Assembly (NCBI GenBank): GCA_043811105.1
Contig: JBDRNK010000042.1
Span: forward strand, 1-7,579
Length of the DNA: 7,579 nucleotides
From: CAZDDW01 sp043811105
GTDB lineage: Bacteria > Patescibacteriota > Patescibacteriia > UBA9934 > CAZDDW01
Reading direction: 5' to 3'
Shown here: positions 5,255 to 7,579 of the stretch, in pieces
How positions within the stretch are numbered: the first letter of the stretch is position 1
Layout: each line of letters starts with the position of its first letter
The notes under the pieces: model-generated
Seen by the model: the letters and a program-made list of their open reading frames with translations, nothing else
The model's database searches: none
What the model was told of the DNA's origin: nothing
Program-made: the position numbers and the translations under genes

Positions 5255-6202
5255 ATGATTCTAATAGTAACCCAAAGGGTAGACGGCCATGTTGATTATG
5301 TTGTAGATAAACTATCTTCAGCAAGGAAAAACAAAATCGTCCGATTTAATACAGAGGAATTTCCAACTTCTGTTTCGATCATGCTTTCAAAAAATCCCTC
5401 TATAAGCGTGATGGGCAAAAACTACCAATTATCGGATTTTTCATGTGTCTGGTTTAGAAGACCGGCTGACCCCTATGTATCACAAGATGTCGTAGATGAG
5501 GTTGCTAGGAAATACGCACTTGATGAATGTCGAAATTTACTGAACTCGCTTTGGGAAGGAATGGACTGGGTATTGTGGGTAAATAAACCTGCAAAAATAA
5601 AGGCGGCAAAACACAAGTGGAGCCAATCAGCCGTAGCACAACGATTGGGATTTATCTGTCCTGAAACTTTGGTCACAAATAATCCCGATGAAGCACGGTC
5701 TTTCTGTTCAAGAGTCGGCTATGCCATAGTTAAACCCGTATTCACAAGCCACTTCCAAACCAGAGATGGCTGGAATATGATCTATGCTAACCCTATCACA
5801 TCTCAAAATCCTAGAATACAAGATGTAGAGCTTGCACCGGCAATTTTTCAGCAATACATCTCTAAAAAACTAGAATTGCGTGTCACGGTTGTTGGGGAAA
5901 GTGTATTTGCTTGCGCAATTGAATCTCAAAGCAATGAAAAAACAAAAGATGACTGGCGTCACTACGACCTTGACAACACCCCTCACTACCAGTTTGATCT
6001 TCCAAAATATACGGAAGATCTTTGTCGACAAATTGTAAAATATTATGATCTAAACTATGGGGCAATTGATCTCATCTTAACTCCAAAAGGTGAATATGTC
6101 TTTCTGGAATTAAATCCCAATGGTCAATGGTTGTGGATTGAAGGGATGACCAACCTCTCTATCTCGGATGCCCTAATCGACTTATTATTCAGCCATGAAT
6201 AA
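5255..6202 (+). CDS. Graspetide synthetase-type ATP-grasp ligase (MvdC/MvdD-like)
   Basis: This 315-residue enzyme is predicted to use ATP to activate Asp/Glu side chains of a precursor peptide and close macrocycles with Thr/Ser hydroxyls (esters), as the microviridin ligases do. Family landmarks in order are: IVRFNTEEFP (28-37) and VWFRRP (65-70) in the N-terminal domain, AIVKP (157-161) with the nucleotide-binding lysine, ELRVTVVG (207-214), DWRHYD (233-238), AIDLIL (270-275), and ELNPNGQWLWIE (285-296) with the metal-binding E and N. The ELNPNGQW signature and full length make this a close member of the ATP-grasp peptide maturase family. AAGGAGA lies 4 nt before the ATG. A single ligase encoded beside a single precursor suggests ester-only chemistry, in line with the lysine-free peptide. 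The gene ends in its own terminator. Confidence 0.9.
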   Translation: MILIVTQRVDGHVDYVVDKLSSARKNKIVRFNTEEFPTSVSIMLSKNPSISVMGKNYQLSDFSCVWFRRPADPYVSQDVVDEVARKYALDECRNLLNSLWEGMDWVLWVNKPAKIKAAKHKWSQSAVAQRLGFICPETLVTNNPDEARSFCSRVGYAIVKPVFTSHFQTRDGWNMIYANPITSQNPRIQDVELAPAIFQQYISKKLELRVTVVGESVFACAIESQSNEKTKDDWRHYDLDNTPHYQFDLPKYTEDLCRQIVKYYDLNYGAIDLILTPKGEYVFLELNPNGQWLWIEGMTNLSISDALIDLLFSHE

Positions 6203-6206
6203 ATCT

Positions 6207-6232
6207 GGCAGAAATATACTTCTGCCTTTTTT
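6207..6232 (+). terminator. Rho-independent terminator after the ATP-grasp ligase
   Basis: GGCAGAA (6207-6213) and TTCTGCC (6220-6226) form a perfect 7-bp stem around ATATAC, followed by six T. It starts 5 nt after the ligase stop and stands before the TPR gene, which must be reached by read-through or have its own weak promoter. Confidence 0.8.
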
Positions 6233-6243
6233 AAACCCATATT

Positions 6244-6681
6244 ATGAATCAACTATTATCAAACACGGAAGACTCAGACTTGTTACAAAAAGCTTGGGAT
6301 ATGGATCAGAAAGCTCTTTTTTCAAAAAATAAAAAAGAGCAGGAAAAACTCTGGGGTGACTCTTTGTCAATCTGCAAAAAATTATTTCAAATGTATAAAA
6401 CCAAAACACCTGATAACTTACAAATCTTATCTAAAATAGCACTCATCTATCTTCACCAAAAAAAGTTTGATTCTTCAAAAAGATACATGGACATAGCCAA
6501 TACGATTTCAAAAAATAATCCTGTTACTTTGTTCAATTATGGCAATCTTTACAGGGCAATGGAAAAACCACTAACAGCGATTAAGTATTATGAGAAAGCA
6601 ATTAAACATAGTGAGGTGCCAATATTCAAAGAAGAGCTAGAGAAATATAGAAAGCTGTTAAAAGAAAATGATATCAAATAA
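6244..6681 (+). CDS. Small TPR-like helical repeat protein
   Basis: This 145-residue soluble, all-helical protein is rich in Lys. Two TPR-like units are visible: about 60-95 (LQILSKIALIYLHQKKFDSSKRYMDIANT) and about 94-128 (VTLFNYGNLYRAMEKPLTAIKYYEKAIKH). They carry the usual small/aromatic spacing and an A-x-x-Y/YEKAI turn. TPRs bind peptides or partner proteins, so it could be an accessory or scaffold for the peptide system, but no direct link is seen beyond position. There is no clear Shine-Dalgarno before the ATG, and a terminator separates it from the ligase, so expression is likely low or independent. Its AT-rich codons resemble those of the ATP-grasp gene at 1233 more than those of the ligase next to it. 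Confidence 0.65.
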   Translation: MNQLLSNTEDSDLLQKAWDMDQKALFSKNKKEQEKLWGDSLSICKKLFQMYKTKTPDNLQILSKIALIYLHQKKFDSSKRYMDIANTISKNNPVTLFNYGNLYRAMEKPLTAIKYYEKAIKHSEVPIFKEELEKYRKLLKENDIK

Positions 6682-6711
6682 ACAGGGACAAGTGACCCTG
6701 TTTATTTTTTT
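6676..6711 (+). terminator. Rho-independent terminator overlapping the TPR stop codon
   Basis: AAATAAACAGGG (6676-6687) pairs with CCCTGTTTATTT (6696-6707) in a perfect 12-bp stem with an 8-nt loop, running into a T-tract. The stop codon of the TPR gene lies in the 5' arm. This closes the peptide operon. Confidence 0.85.
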
Positions 6712-6714
6712 CAC

Positions 6715-6772
6715 ATGACACCCTTGCCATGTACCAGACGCGTTGCGTCGGTACATGATAAACGGGTGTCAT
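6715..6772. repeat. 58-nt nested palindrome (REP-like hairpin)
   Basis: Outer arms ATGACACCC (6715-6723) and GGGTGTCAT (6764-6772) enclose inner arms CATGTACC-A-GACGC (6728-6741) and GCGTCGGTACATG (6745-6757). The inner 13-bp stem has one bulged A (6736) and a GTT loop. Such a two-tier hairpin is typical of REP-like elements or structured mobile-element ends. It has no T-run and so is not a standard terminator. I see no second copy in the window. Confidence 0.65.
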
Positions 6773-7058
6773 TCCCGTACTAACTAATACGGACTTACTC
6801 GAACCTGACCGTCATAATAAATCCATCGATTGACAGCATTGAGGATTGAAGCTCTGACCCCTAACTATACTATTTCAGCACATCTAAAGCATACATAATA
6901 TAGTCATCAAGATTACTGTTTTGTTGCCAAAAATTTTTTAGTTTGGGGACGATTTTTTTATGGGCTATAGCGGGATAATATACCAATTCTTGGCAAGATT
7001 TAGATAAAAAACAGACTTTCTAGCAACAGTATTTTGGTACACTAACCGTGCGCAGCGG
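6773..7058. other. Intergenic stretch with no supported gene
   Basis: Between the palindrome and the promoter at 7059 I find no intact gene and no tRNA. The stretch contains a small CCGTA/TACGG hairpin (6775-6779 with 6788-6792), the TCTGACCCC string (6853-6861) and a protein-like open stretch on the minus strand (6870-7019), listed separately. Confidence 0.5.
6870..7019 (-). pseudogene. Possible 3' remnant of a coding gene
   Basis: One minus-strand frame is open for 49 codons between TAG (7022-7020) and TAG (6872-6870). It reads like a real protein tail, including ELVYYPAIAHKKIVPKLKNF and NLDDYIMYALDVLK. It has no ATG in its first 40 codons and no ribosome site; a TTG at about codon 12 is the only early start. 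I read it as a decayed C-terminal fragment, but a chance open frame in AT-rich DNA is quite possible. Confidence 0.25.
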
Positions 7059-7087
7059 TTGACAAAACCAATTTTTTGTGCTAAAGT
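7059..7087 (+). promoter_or_regulatory. Sigma70-like promoter of the small membrane protein gene
   Basis: A perfect -35 TTGACA (7059-7064) is followed after 17 nt by TAAAGT (7082-7087), a 4/6 -10 box. A flanking AACCG/CGGTT pair (7044-7048 and 7056-7060) touches the -35 and could be an operator half-site pair. Confidence 0.55.
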
Positions 7088-7110
7088 ATTATGTCAATTC
7101 ACAATTCATA

Positions 7111-7127
7111 CACCAGATGGTCTGGTG
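7111..7127 (+). promoter_or_regulatory. Leader hairpin upstream of the small membrane protein gene
   Basis: CACCAGA (7111-7117) and TCTGGTG (7121-7127) form a perfect 7-bp stem with a TGG loop in the predicted 5' untranslated leader, 16 nt before the AGGAGG ribosome site. As DNA it is also a 17-bp palindrome that could bind a regulator. Confidence 0.4.
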
Positions 7128-7157
7128 ATTGAAACTATGTGCAGGAGGCTCCTTACA

Positions 7158-7538
7158 ATGACGGTAAGATATACGATTGGGATTGTGTGTTTGTGCCTTT
7201 TTTTCATCCCCTTCATTTACATGCTTTTCAACGGTATGCTTGGCATCAAGGCTCGGGGAGTGGGCGAAGAGGTGGTCGTCTACGTATGGGTAGAATCTGA
7301 GCAAAACCATGAAGGTCGATCCGTTGTCAAGGCAACCAGCAAGGTCGTACTGCACAACATCGGAAACGATGGGTACAGCTTTGTTCGACAACAGGATGGC
7401 ACAATCAAAGCCGAACTAGCTCCGGATGAAGGATCCTATGAAGAAGAGGATGAAGAAGATTACACATTCGACCAAGTGAAGTACGACGAAGCCAAAAAAA
7501 AGGTCGAGGATGGCCTTAAAAGACTTCGGGAGATGTGA
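7158..7538 (+). CDS. Small single-pass membrane protein with acidic C-terminal region, unknown function
   Basis: This 126-residue protein is not recognised as a known family. A hydrophobic segment at about 6-27 (TIGIVCLCLFFIPFIYMLF) follows a short basic N-terminus, fitting a signal anchor with the rest outside the cytoplasm. The Cys residues do not sit in a lipobox. Residues 35-65 look like beta strands (GEEVVVYVWVESE, RSVVKATSKVVL). Residues 89-103 are very acidic (PDEGSYEEEDEEDY), and 105-126 form a charged helix. The start is fixed by AGGAGG at 7143-7148, 9 nt before the ATG. An upstream TTG at 7059 in the same frame lies in the -35 box and is rejected. It has its own promoter and appears unlinked to the peptide operon. 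Confidence 0.7.
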   Translation: MTVRYTIGIVCLCLFFIPFIYMLFNGMLGIKARGVGEEVVVYVWVESEQNHEGRSVVKATSKVVLHNIGNDGYSFVRQQDGTIKAELAPDEGSYEEEDEEDYTFDQVKYDEAKKKVEDGLKRLREM

Positions 7539-7558
7539 GAATAGTCCAAATCTACTCG

Positions 7559-7579
7559 CGACTACGCTATGCGTGGTCG
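7559..7579 (+). terminator. Hairpin at the window edge, probable terminator
   Basis: CGACTACGC (7559-7567) and GCGTGGTCG (7571-7579) pair over 9 bp with one T-G pair and a TAT loop, 20 nt after the stop of the membrane protein gene. The window ends at the stem, so any T-run cannot be seen. Confidence 0.5.

Noticed and set aside
6791..6840. tRNA-like CGAACCTG string (GGTTCGAG on the minus strand)
   Set aside because: The flanking bases do not pair as a T-arm and no acceptor or anticodon arm can be found.
1108..6861. TCTGACCCC at 1108-1116 and 6853-6861 as ends of one composite element
   Set aside because: Nine bases in the same orientation, with no flanking similarity, is too little to claim a repeat pair.
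6715..6870. Integron attC site
   Set aside because: A large hairpin is present, but no RYYYAAC/GTTRRRY core boxes flank it.
7059..7157. TTG start at 7059 for the membrane protein
   Set aside because: The TTG is part of the TTGACA -35 box, while the ATG at 7158 has a perfect AGGAGG.
1..7579. CRISPR array or direct-repeat array
   Set aside because: No regularly spaced repeats were seen on either strand.

Overview
The window is a bacterial accessory region of moderate-to-low GC, roughly 40% by eye. It uses the standard code (TGA serves as a stop), Shine-Dalgarno sites, sigma70-like promoters and many short Rho-independent terminators. No gene fixes the taxon. The small hypothetical genes, the divergent family members and the IS110 element would fit a Patescibacteria/CPR-type or other environmental bacterium, but that is only an impression.

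Layout. At 1-1087 is an IS110-family transposase whose 5' end enters at the window edge and looks damaged. At 1233-2670 a plus-strand pair encodes a divergent ATP-grasp protein and, overlapping it from a TTG start, a class I SAM methyltransferase. It ends in a terminator that lies inside the 3' end of the convergent NUDIX gene. At 4799-2671, on the minus strand, are a radical SAM enzyme with a SPASM/twitch-like C-terminus, a P-loop kinase-like protein 1 nt downstream, a terminator, and a NUDIX hydrolase. At 4800-5028 is a divergent control region with a 17-bp palindrome and a strong plus-strand promoter.

The centre of interest is 5029-6681. A 58-residue peptide gene (5029-5205) is followed by a terminator-like attenuator, then by an ATP-grasp ligase of the microviridin/graspetide (MvdC/MvdD) type (5255-6202), another terminator, a small TPR-like protein (6244-6681) and a final terminator. 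The peptide has a charged leader-like half. Its core-like half is rich in Gly, Thr, Ser, Asp and Glu and has no lysine, as expected for an omega-ester (graspetide) RiPP precursor. The divergent radical SAM enzyme, the second ATP-grasp protein and the methyltransferase are candidate further tailoring enzymes, so this may be a new or hybrid RiPP system. The link between the peptide and the radical SAM protein is inferred from shared control DNA only.

From 6682 to 7157 there is no convincing gene. This stretch holds a 58-nt nested palindrome, a possible decayed coding remnant on the minus strand, and a promoter for the last gene (7158-7538), a small single-pass membrane protein with an acidic tail. 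A hairpin runs into the right edge of the window.
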